Source: Lachnospiraceae bacterium (GTDB lineage: Bacteria > Bacillota > Clostridia > Lachnospirales > Lachnospiraceae). Taken from it: DNA of 6,204 nt. Location: contig JAIKXK010000402.1 of assembly GCA_024684155.1 (NCBI GenBank), positions 1-6,204 on the forward strand, given 5' to 3'. The notes below the pieces were generated by a model that worked only from the letters and a program-made list of their open reading frames with translations, ran no database searches and was not told the origin of the DNA. Positions 1 to 5,371 of the stretch are shown here, in pieces. The translations under genes were made by a program, and so were the position numbers. Each line of letters starts with the position of its first letter. Positions within the stretch are counted from its first letter, which is position 1.

Positions 1-1
1 T

Positions 2-124
2 CTGCTTGATGAGCTGGATGTTATTGAATACTACCAGCAGCCCGGCAAAGCGCACCATCTGTCTGAAATAACTAACAAACAACGTAAGCTCTATGAGCTT
101 ATGGAAGTACCTGTCCCGACATAA
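2..124 (+). CDS. C-terminal fragment of a transposase (probably IS1634/IS4-like); gene begins upstream of the window
   Basis: An open frame enters from the left edge and runs 40 codons to a TAA at 122-124. The visible residues include LDVIEYYQQPGK, then SEITNKQRKLYELM, ending in PVPT. A tail of the form 'LDVIE-(Y/C)-(F/Y)-x-QPG...EIT-KQ-x-LY' is, as I recall, typical of the extreme C terminus of IS1634-type DDE transposases, which cut and paste DNA using an RNase H-like core. That core is not in the window, so catalytic residues cannot be checked. The gene lies on the same strand as the large surface-protein gene that starts 47 bases after its stop. The family assignment rests only on recall of the tail motif; another IS4-group transposase is possible. 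Confidence 0.55.
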   Translation: MLDELDVIEYYQQPGKAHHLSEITNKQRKLYELMEVPVPT

Positions 125-128
125 TCCT

Positions 129-139
129 TGGTATAAAAT
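129..139 (+). promoter_or_regulatory. Extended -10 promoter candidate reading out of the insertion-sequence end into the surface-protein gene
   Basis: TGGTATAAAAT at 129-139 fits the extended -10 consensus TG-n-TATAAT. No good -35 box is seen about 17 bases upstream, which extended -10 promoters can do without. Transcription would begin near 144 and give a leader of under 30 bases carrying the ribosome site. The motif lies between the arms of the inverted repeat at the insertion-sequence end, so the element may supply the promoter for the downstream gene. Confidence 0.4.
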
Positions 140-156
140 GACGGGACTTTAGGATA

Positions 157-163
157 AAAGGAG
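157..163 (+). promoter_or_regulatory. Ribosome binding site deciding a GTG start
   Basis: AAAGGAG ends eight bases before the GTG at 172. This supports the GTG as the start rather than the in-frame ATG at residue 12. It also gives the signal peptide a normal basic N-region (residues YSRAKYLRR). Confidence 0.75.
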
Positions 164-171
164 AAAAAAAA

Positions 172-3100
172 GTGTATAGTAGAGCTAAATATTTACGACG
201 ATTGATGTCTTCATTTTTGAGTTTAATTTTGGTGATATCAAATTTGTCATTAGTTTCAGCTGAACCTTTATCTGTGAATACACTGTCAGATAATGAATCT
301 GTTATTACTGAAGATATTCAAGATATTCCATCAGTAGAGGATGTTCCGCCCATTGAGGATAATCTGGTAGATGAACCTCAGTCTATAGGTACAGATGTTC
401 CCGTTGATCCTGAGATTATTACTGAGGATATTTCAGTAAATAAAACAAAGGTTCAGAAAAAAGTTAATGTAACAGTAAATTATTATAAAGATGATGAACT
501 TTTTGATACCCAGGTTATTACTGTGTCTTCAAATTCTGAGTTTAAACCGAAATTTAAGATATTGGAGGATTATCATATCGAAGATATTACTCCTTTTAAT
601 ATCGGCAGTGAAGATATGGTGATAGATATTAAGTATTTAAGAAATGTTTATTCTTTGTCTATAAATGGTATTAAAGATAAAGCTGATGTTTTTGTAAATG
701 ATATCCTTTATGATAGTTTGTCAGAAAATAAGTATGCATGGGGTACAAAGCTTAATGTTCGTCTTGATCTATTTGATGATTATGAATTAAAGGAAATCAC
801 AGATGAGAGTGGTGTTGTTCATGATTTGGATGAAATGATTTTAATGCCGACCCATGATTTTGGTTTATCTTTTAATATAGTAAAGAAGAAGATATCGGAA
901 AATATGATATCTAAAAATCAGGCAAATCAGGAACCAGTTAGTGTCAGTAAAGATGAAGTATCTGCAGATGAAGCAGTAAGTGAAGATGAAGTTAAAGATG
1001 AAGTATCTGCAGATGAAGCAGTAAGTGAAGATGTTACGTCAGATAATATATCAGATAATATATCAGATAATAATATAGTTGTTTCAGAAAATATGAGTGA
1101 TATTGCAACTGTATCTAATGATATGGATTCTACGATTTTATCTAAAAATGAAATTTCAGCTTCAGGTAATACTCCGTCAGAAAATAAACCTGCTATTGCA
1201 GAGGAGTATATAGTTGAACCAAGTACTACTGAGTCTTTAATTTTAGTTAAGGGTCAAGCTAGTCAATTAATTCCTATTGATACTTGGACAACTTCAGATA
1301 AAAAAATAGTCACAGTCAATAAAAAAGGTAAAATAGTTGGTAAAAAAGAAGGTACAGCTACTATAACTAGAACTGGTGCTTTAAATACTACTTATACAGT
1401 TACAGTAACAGCCAGGAAGTCTGGTGATAAATATCTTTCAGGTACAACAGTTAAATTGGAGCGAGGCAAATCTCTTGAATTAGCAAAGAAAGATGTATGG
1501 ACTACATCAGATAAAAAAGTAGTAGCACTTAAGGGTAAAACTGGAGCAATAACAGCTAAAAAGGGTGGAACTGCAACAGTTACAGTTACAGGAACACATA
1601 ATAGAACTTATAATATTACTGTTGAGGAACCTACTATTACAAAGAAACGTAAGAAAATAACAATTAATGTAGGTCAAACAGACAGTATAGCAAATGACTT
1701 AGGGGGTACAACTCTCCCTATTCTTTATCAATCATTAAATACTCATGTAGCAACTGTAGATGAATATGGTACAATTACAGCATTAAAGGTTGGAAGTACT
1801 AAAATAAATGCCATAGTTAATAATAAGAAATATGTATTTACAGTTAAAGTAGTAAATAACGGGGTAGATGGTGGTGCAGTAAATGCAACTCATGTTTATT
1901 TACAGCCTAAAAAATCGTTTGCCCTTAATGTTAAGTTTCCTAGAGGAGTAAAAGCTAAAGATTATACTATAGAGTATAATATGACTGGTAACGATGTAAC
2001 AGAAACTACTAAGGGAAAAACTATTACTTATGCTGATTCAGTAGCTTCTGTGACTAATAAAGGTAAAATTAAGGCAATAGCCGATGGTACAACTTATGTA
2101 AATGTACTTATTAATGGTGAAGTTAAGTATAAGGTTGAGGTTGTAGTTGAAGGTGAAGGTGATAAAGTTCAATTACCTACTCAATTAGAGCTTAATATAG
2201 GAGATTCTTATCAAATAGATACATCTTCTATAAAGCAAGGACTTATTTGGAAGTCTAATAAAGCAAAAGTAGCAACAGTTAATAATTATGCAATTATAAC
2301 TGGTGTTGCAAAAGGTAATGCAGTTATAAGTACAAAGATTTCGGGCAAGAATTATAAGATAAAAGTTAAAGTAGTAAATGATGGTGCACCAGAATATACT
2401 GTAGAAGATTCTGTAATCAAAAAGGAGCTTATACAAGCAGCAGATGAAACTAATCCAGCTATATACAGATTTATTACAAAATTAGGTAAGACGTATACAA
2501 AATCTTATTATAATATTACAATAAATTATAATGGTGGTACAGCAGAGAATGTAGGTACTTATTGTCCAGAGGATGGTGATATCGTATTAAATAACCCTAC
2601 GAGGTCTGATTATGTATTTAATGGTTGGTCAGGAAAATCGGGGGTAATTAAGTCTGGTACAAAAGGTCATTTAACGTTTGATGCTTCTTGGACACATATC
2701 AATGGGCGTATTAATTTAGATATAGATGGAGATGGAAATAAGGATGCTGAAGTTTTAATTAACGATGGTGGTAAAGTTATTGGTGAGTTACCTAAGGATA
2801 AAGATGGTAATAAAATAAGTAAAATTACTGTTGAAGATAAAGATGGTAATAAGCAAATAGTAGATATTGAAAATGAACAAGTTACTCCAGAAATACTTTC
2901 TAATATATCTTCTAATACTACACCTAAGCCATCAACTATTGAAGAAAGAAAAACTTATGGTAAGACTTATACTGTTTCTTTTGATTCAGCAGGAGGAAGT
3001 ACAGTTGCAGCTCAGACATTAAGGGATGGCGAAAGTATTACAAAAGATATACCTACTAAAGAGAATTGTACTTTTGAGGGTTGGACATTAAATGGTAATC

Positions 3101-4269
3101 GTTTTGATTTTGGAACTCTTGTTTATGCTAATATAACATTAGTAGCAACTTGGAAAACGTCTAATGCAGTTGTAAAGATTAAAGACAAAGATGGAAATGA
3201 AAAGGAGATACCCATTTCAGAGGGAGAAAAGACTAATCCAGATTATTTTGAAGAACCTAAAGAAAAAGATGATTATGTATACCCTGATGAGAATGAAAAT
3301 GAAACATTAGAAGACTATGATTTCAAGGGGTATTACTATAAAGATAAAGATGGTGAAGAAAAGAAATATAATCCTGAGACAGATGTTTTAAGTAATAACA
3401 CTGTATTATATCCTAAATATTCTGTAGAATATGATATTGTGTATGACTTAAATGATGCTGATAATGAAAATAAAGCATCATTATCAGAGGCTTCAGTGAG
3501 AAAGTATATTAAGGAAGATGAAACATTCACTTTGCCAATACCAACAAGAACGGGGTATACATTTACAGGATGGACTGGTGCTAATGGCTCAACAGCTCAA
3601 ACATCAGTATCTATAACCAAAGGTTCAACTGGTAACAAGTCTTATAAAGCTAATTGGACTGTTACTACTTACACCATAACTTACAATCTCAATAGTGGTA
3701 CAAACGCCAGCAGTAACCCAACCTCATATAATATAGAGTCCAGCACAATAACACTTGCAGCTCCTACACGTGATGGTTACACCTTCCTTGGTTGGACAGG
3801 CTCCAATGGTACAACAGCCCAAACAAGTGTAACAATAGCAAAAGGCTCTACAGGCAATAAGACTTACACCGCCAACTGGAAGTCAAATGTGACTCTCGAA
3901 GTTGGAACAAAAAATAGTTGGGGTGCGAGATACATAACAAAAATAAGAGTATATAATTCTTCAACCACTTACACAGATTATACCAATCCAAGTGTAGGTA
4001 CACTGTGGATACCAACTCTTGACGTAACCCCAGGTCAGAAAGTAGTCTTCTATCATAAAAGTTACTCGGCTATCTGGGACTACGATGATAAGGGCTCTAA
4101 CTATCAATTTCTTGGTTACGCATTAGCTGTTTACTTTACAGTACCTTCTTCAGCTTCCGGAGACGCTACGCTCAGCTTATTTAGCGATAAAGACACTGCG
4201 CGCTTCTCCTACTACAACAACAATACTACTGGCTGGGTAAAAGATTGTTATCCCGCGCTTGTTCAATAG
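172..4269 (+). CDS. Large secreted repeat protein with Big2 Ig-like domains and InlB B-repeats (adhesin-like)
   Basis: This 1365-residue exported protein was probably made for surface contact or binding; the ligand is unknown. Residues 1-30 form a signal peptide: basic N-region, hydrophobic stretch SFLSLILVISNLSLV, and likely cleavage after VSA. Residues 31-95 are acidic linker. Residues 97-240 hold two beta-rich segments resembling MucBP or divergent InlB repeats. Residues 241-345 are low-complexity linker rich in 'S-x-N' and 'S-x-D'. Residues 350-735 hold about five Big2-like domains. Residues 779-842, 930-995, about 999-1085, 1087-1161 and 1167-1236 are InlB-type repeats (GWT/GY motifs, final W). 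Residues 1239-1365 are an unrecognised domain. A DxDxDG loop lies at 850-858. There is no LPxTG motif, SLH domain or C-terminal membrane segment, so attachment is unexplained. Base composition changes along the gene, suggesting mosaic assembly. Domain families are read by eye; the adhesin role is inferred from them. Confidence 0.85.
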   Translation: MYSRAKYLRRLMSSFLSLILVISNLSLVSAEPLSVNTLSDNESVITEDIQDIPSVEDVPPIEDNLVDEPQSIGTDVPVDPEIITEDISVNKTKVQKKVNVTVNYYKDDELFDTQVITVSSNSEFKPKFKILEDYHIEDITPFNIGSEDMVIDIKYLRNVYSLSINGIKDKADVFVNDILYDSLSENKYAWGTKLNVRLDLFDDYELKEITDESGVVHDLDEMILMPTHDFGLSFNIVKKKISENMISKNQANQEPVSVSKDEVSADEAVSEDEVKDEVSADEAVSEDVTSDNISDNISDNNIVVSENMSDIATVSNDMDSTILSKNEISASGNTPSENKPAIAEEYIVEPSTTESLILVKGQASQLIPIDTWTTSDKKIVTVNKKGKIVGKKEGTATITRTGALNTTYTVTVTARKSGDKYLSGTTVKLERGKSLELAKKDVWTTSDKKVVALKGKTGAITAKKGGTATVTVTGTHNRTYNITVEEPTITKKRKKITINVGQTDSIANDLGGTTLPILYQSLNTHVATVDEYGTITALKVGSTKINAIVNNKKYVFTVKVVNNGVDGGAVNATHVYLQPKKSFALNVKFPRGVKAKDYTIEYNMTGNDVTETTKGKTITYADSVASVTNKGKIKAIADGTTYVNVLINGEVKYKVEVVVEGEGDKVQLPTQLELNIGDSYQIDTSSIKQGLIWKSNKAKVATVNNYAIITGVAKGNAVISTKISGKNYKIKVKVVNDGAPEYTVEDSVIKKELIQAADETNPAIYRFITKLGKTYTKSYYNITINYNGGTAENVGTYCPEDGDIVLNNPTRSDYVFNGWSGKSGVIKSGTKGHLTFDASWTHINGRINLDIDGDGNKDAEVLINDGGKVIGELPKDKDGNKISKITVEDKDGNKQIVDIENEQVTPEILSNISSNTTPKPSTIEERKTYGKTYTVSFDSAGGSTVAAQTLRDGESITKDIPTKENCTFEGWTLNGNRFDFGTLVYANITLVATWKTSNAVVKIKDKDGNEKEIPISEGEKTNPDYFEEPKEKDDYVYPDENENETLEDYDFKGYYYKDKDGEEKKYNPETDVLSNNTVLYPKYSVEYDIVYDLNDADNENKASLSEASVRKYIKEDETFTLPIPTRTGYTFTGWTGANGSTAQTSVSITKGSTGNKSYKANWTVTTYTITYNLNSGTNASSNPTSYNIESSTITLAAPTRDGYTFLGWTGSNGTTAQTSVTIAKGSTGNKTYTANWKSNVTLEVGTKNSWGARYITKIRVYNSSTTYTDYTNPSVGTLWIPTLDVTPGQKVVFYHKSYSAIWDYDDKGSNYQFLGYALAVYFTVPSSASGDATLSLFSDKDTARFSYYNNNTTGWVKDCYPALVQ
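948..1037 (+). repeat. Two-copy 45-base in-frame tandem repeat in the acidic linker
   Basis: Bases 948-988 recur at 993-1033 without mismatch (41 bases at a 45-base period). Each copy encodes a 15-residue unit with the core KDEVSADEAVSED. The period is a multiple of three, so gain or loss of copies would change linker length without breaking the frame. Confidence 0.9.
1039..1074 (+). repeat. 12-base tandem repeat encoding SDNI units
   Basis: TCAGATAATATA is repeated at 1039-1050 and 1051-1062. A third copy at 1063-1074 ends in AAT instead of ATA. It encodes SDNI-SDNI-SDNN in the linker of the large secreted protein, directly after the 45-base repeat. Confidence 0.9.
1219..2376 (+). repeat. 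Segment encoding an array of about five Big2-like Ig domains
   Basis: Five units of roughly 60-95 residues follow one another within the large gene. The clearest signature is 'W-T-T-S-D-K-K-(I/V)-V' followed by 'G-x-(I/A)-x-(G/A)-K-K-x-G-T-A-T-(I/V)-T', seen at residues about 351-413 and 419-486. Later units (488-562, 665-735) keep the 'VATV...G.I.A...G...I' pattern and end in KVKVVN or VKVVN. The unit at 568-664 is longer and more diverged. Big2 domains usually act as stalks or binding modules in surface proteins. Confidence 0.75.
2506..3879 (+). repeat. Segment encoding InlB B-repeats (Listeria-Bacteroides / Flg_new type)
   Basis: Repeats begin with a 'Y-x-I-x-Y-x-L/N' strand, carry PTR or PTK before a G-Y/F-x-F-x-GW core, and end in a tryptophan. 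The units lie at 2506-2697, 2959-3156, 3430-3657 and 3670-3879. A diverged unit at about 3166-3426 has 'FKGYYY' and ends in YPKY. The last two share the tract TAQTSV and the tract KGSTGNK. Charged linkers with DKDGN motifs separate the first three units. The known function of this fold is limited to surface and stalk roles. Confidence 0.8.
3886..4266 (+). other. Region encoding an unrecognised 127-residue C-terminal domain of the large secreted protein
   Basis: After the last InlB repeat, residues 1239-1365 form a separate domain rich in Tyr, Trp, Ser and Thr. It appears all-beta, with tracts such as WGARYITKIRVYN and KVVFYHKSYSAIWDY, and it ends in KDCYPALVQ. It is not an LPxTG, SLH, choline-binding or LysM module by eye. 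Its DNA is much richer in GC than the Big2 part (27/60 at 4021-4080 and 30/60 at 4141-4200, against 16/60 at 2281-2340). It could be a ligand-binding or glycan-binding tip, but that is inference from position and composition only. Confidence 0.55.
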
Positions 4270-4324
4270 TGCATAAAAGAGTGCTCAGTGGCGGGCAGTT
4301 TCCAATAGCTTACTACTTAATAAG

Positions 4325-4330
4325 AGGAGG
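4325..4330 (+). promoter_or_regulatory. Strong ribosome binding site fixing the start of the short secreted relic
   Basis: AGGAGG ends four bases before the ATG at 4335. Together with the textbook signal peptide that follows, it selects this ATG over in-frame non-ATG starts further upstream that would overlap the end of the large gene. Confidence 0.75.
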
Positions 4331-4334
4331 TAAA

Positions 4335-4523
4335 ATGAAACAAAAATTAAAATTAGGAATATTCTTAACACTACTAATAACTTTAGTAATGGGCATAACA
4401 GTATTTGCGGCAACAATTCCTAAAGGAAGTACAGGTAATAAGAAAGCTACAGCAACATGGAGTCCGATTAATTATACAATCACATATAATCTGGGGGGGT
4501 CAGCGAGTAACCCCACCCGATGA
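4335..4523 (+). pseudogene. Signal peptide fused to part of two InlB repeats: decayed or internally deleted secreted-protein gene
   Basis: The frame encodes 62 residues. Residues 1-25 form a clear signal peptide (MKQKLKLGIF, then LTLLITLVMGITVF) with likely cleavage after VFA. The mature part begins with PKGSTGNKK and ATATW, which matches the closing part of an InlB repeat (KGSTGNK...ANW in the large protein). It then begins the next repeat with NYTITYNLGG and SASNPT, where TGA stops it. The gene therefore lacks its central domains and its end. A good ribosome site suggests it may still be translated and export a 37-residue peptide. It lies 65 bases after the large gene with no clear terminator between them. 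It could instead be a donor cassette for recombination; decay is the simpler reading. Confidence 0.65.
4493..4518 (+). other. GC-rich hairpin containing a run of seven G at the end of InlB homology
   Basis: The seven G at 4493-4499 plus T4500 can pair with A4510, CCCC 4511-4514 and CCC 4516-4518. This gives an eight-pair GC stem with one bulged A (4515) and a nine-base loop. It lies in otherwise AT-rich DNA, right where the InlB repeat homology of the short gene stops. It may be a mobile-element terminus, a recombination scar or a strong RNA hairpin. Confidence 0.5.
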
Positions 4524-4564
4524 GATAAATCTGACACCATCACTTCTAAGGTAGTATCAGACTT

Positions 4565-4590
4565 AATGCAATACCTTCGGCTATTGCATT
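4565..4590. other. Nine-pair perfect inverted repeat with TTCG tetraloop
   Basis: AATGCAATA at 4565-4573 is the exact reverse complement of TATTGCATT at 4582-4590. Inside, after one C:C mismatch, C4575 and G4580 close a TTCG loop, a very stable RNA tetraloop when read on the plus strand. No T run follows directly, so it is not a typical intrinsic terminator. Confidence 0.7.
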
Positions 4591-4688
4591 TACTATGACA
4601 GGCTCTTGACCGGGTCTTGTTTAGCGTGCCTGGATACTGTGTTTTTAATCGAAAATGACCTCTTTTTTTCATGAGTTTAAGCGAAAAA

Positions 4689-4732
4689 CCGCCCAGATTT
4701 AGGCACTGTAAAGCCTTATCTGAGCGGATTTT
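4689..4732. terminator. Probable intrinsic terminator, possibly bidirectional
   Basis: CCGC-x-CAGAT...AGGC (4689-4704) pairs with GCCT...ATCTG-x-GCGG (4713-4727) around an eight-base loop, with one mismatch and a small bulge. TTTT follows at 4729-4732 and AAAAA precedes at 4684-4688, so it could stop transcription from either side. It would close any transcript from the surface-protein side before the promoter of the next gene. Confidence 0.55.
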
Positions 4733-4761
4733 GTTCACTTTTCATATTTGTTGCATTTAAG

Positions 4762-4790
4762 TTGAAAATTTAGCGTTTGAGGGATATAGA
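4762..4790 (+). promoter_or_regulatory. Sigma-70/SigA-type promoter candidate for the 153-residue protein gene
   Basis: TTGAAA at 4762-4767 and TATAGA at 4785-4790 are separated by 17 bases, matching the consensus at five and four of six positions. The transcript would start near 4797 and carry a leader of about 110 bases that includes a short CCGG-GCTG-CCGG inverted repeat (4803-4814). Confidence 0.5.
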
Positions 4791-4879
4791 GCCATAAAAA
4801 TACCGGGCTGCCGGCAAAAGCCAATGCCTTTAATTTTAGTGCCACGATAAGGATACTGTCTAAAAACGGCAATTCACGG

Positions 4880-4885
4880 TATAAT
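4880..4885 (+). promoter_or_regulatory. Second, proximal -10 box (TATAAT)
   Basis: A perfect TATAAT lies 25 bases before the ATG at 4910, with only a poor -35 (about CTGTCT, 18 bases upstream). Start of transcription would fall at about 4892, almost on the ribosome site, so the distal promoter at 4762-4790 is preferred. Confidence 0.3.
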
Positions 4886-4909
4886 TAATGGTAACAAGGA
4901 GATAATGAT

Positions 4910-5371
4910 ATGGGAAAAATAATACAATTTCACGAAATTTTGGATTGTGATAGGCTTCCGGACGAGTATAAGGATGCGCTTGGCAAATACCGTTTTGAAG
5001 CTATGAGAAAAGCCGAGGAAATAAACAAAAATCCTAAGGCTTATACCAGAGAAGAAAGAATGAGAATGATTCTGGATTTGGAATATGCACAGTTGGCACA
5101 CGAAAAAGGGTGGAATGACGAGGAATTTAGCGCAAATAGAGAGGCTTTTGATAGAGAAAAAACCGAAGAAAGCAAAAAAGCCGACGAATGGACAGACAAA
5201 GAGCTCGATATGATATACAACGACGGTAAAAACCTTACAGAGTTTGAGAAAAAGCAAACAGAAAAGCATATGAAAGACAATCCCGAAGACGAGAAAATCA
5301 TAACCGGATTTATAAATATGATCTCCGCAGGAATAAATGACCCTGAGCACATAACAGACTATTCGGACTAA
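4910..5371 (+). CDS. Uncharacterised highly charged 153-residue protein, convergent with a serine recombinase
   Basis: I do not recognise this protein. It has no signal peptide or membrane segment, so it should be cytosolic. It is dominated by Glu, Lys, Asp and Arg and is probably mostly helical: tracts include YRFEAMRKAEEINKN, TREERMRMILDLEYAQLA and LTEFEKKQTEKHMKD. One more hydrophobic helix, ITGFINMI, lies near the acidic C terminus. AAGGAG ends eight bases before the ATG at 4910, which is preferred over the out-of-frame ATG at 4905. Its stop codon (5369-5371) overlaps the stop of the recombinase on the other strand (5368-5370). Its position beside a recombinase suggests an accessory gene of a mobile region; an accessory or regulatory role for the recombinase is only a guess. 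Confidence 0.75.
   Translation: MGKIIQFHEILDCDRLPDEYKDALGKYRFEAMRKAEEINKNPKAYTREERMRMILDLEYAQLAHEKGWNDEEFSANREAFDREKTEESKKADEWTDKELDMIYNDGKNLTEFEKKQTEKHMKDNPEDEKIITGFINMISAGINDPEHITDYSD

Larger units (their letters stand above)
1..152 (+). mobile_element. Right-hand end of an insertion sequence (partial)
   Basis: After the transposase stop there is an imperfect inverted repeat: GTCCCGACA at 113-121 against TGACGGGAC at 139-147 (one mismatch in nine), followed by TTT. This could be the terminal part of the element, or the transposase gene's own weak terminator. The exact boundary with the surface-protein gene cannot be fixed, because the other end of the element and any target duplication are outside the window. 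The end is placed near 152 by inference, just before the ribosome site of the next gene. Confidence 0.4.
4524..4909. other. 386-base non-coding region with several hairpins, a terminator-like stem and promoters
   Basis: No convincing gene is seen on either strand. Stems in order are TCTGA 4530-4534 with TCAGA 4557-4561 (plus ACC/GGT inside); AATGCAATA 4565-4573 with TATTGCATT 4582-4590, closing on a C-TTCG-G loop; CAGGC 4599-4603 with GCCTG 4628-4632; then a terminator-like stem at 4689-4727. A T7 run lies at 4663-4669. The last third carries promoter motifs and the ribosome site for the 153-residue protein gene. It could be a structured RNA, mobile-element end sequence, or both; it matches no RNA family I can name. 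Confidence 0.5.

Noticed and set aside
2185..2436. 83-codon minus-strand open frame inside the large gene
   Set aside because: Its composition (Tyr, Ile, Cys, Phe) is that of an antisense shadow of Lys/Asn/Val-rich repeat coding; no ribosome site.
4150..4266. Possible variable region of a diversity-generating retroelement: AAC/AAT-rich codons near the end of the large gene
   Set aside because: No reverse transcriptase, no template-repeat copy and no accessory gene is visible in the window, and the asparagine run is short.
4252..4295. CCCGC/GCGGG inverted repeat across the stop codon of the large gene
   Set aside because: The five-base arms are about 34 bases apart with no T run after them, so it is not a convincing terminator.
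4472..4738. 88-codon minus-strand open frame
   Set aside because: It covers the hairpin region and the relic gene, has no clear ribosome site, and its sequence resembles no protein I know. The stems explain the region better, though a degraded insertion-sequence remnant cannot be excluded.
4757..4875. Short minus-strand frame of about 38 codons (tracts IKGIGFCRQPG and ALYPSNAKFST)
   Set aside because: No start codon with a ribosome site and a stop close upstream. It could be the tail of a decayed gene, but nothing supports a named family.
4874..5350. 158-codon minus-strand open frame antisense to the charged protein gene, with apparent hydrophobic stretches
   Set aside because: The hydrophobic look is the expected antisense of Glu/Lys codons. 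The plus-strand frame has the ribosome site, promoters and sensible composition.
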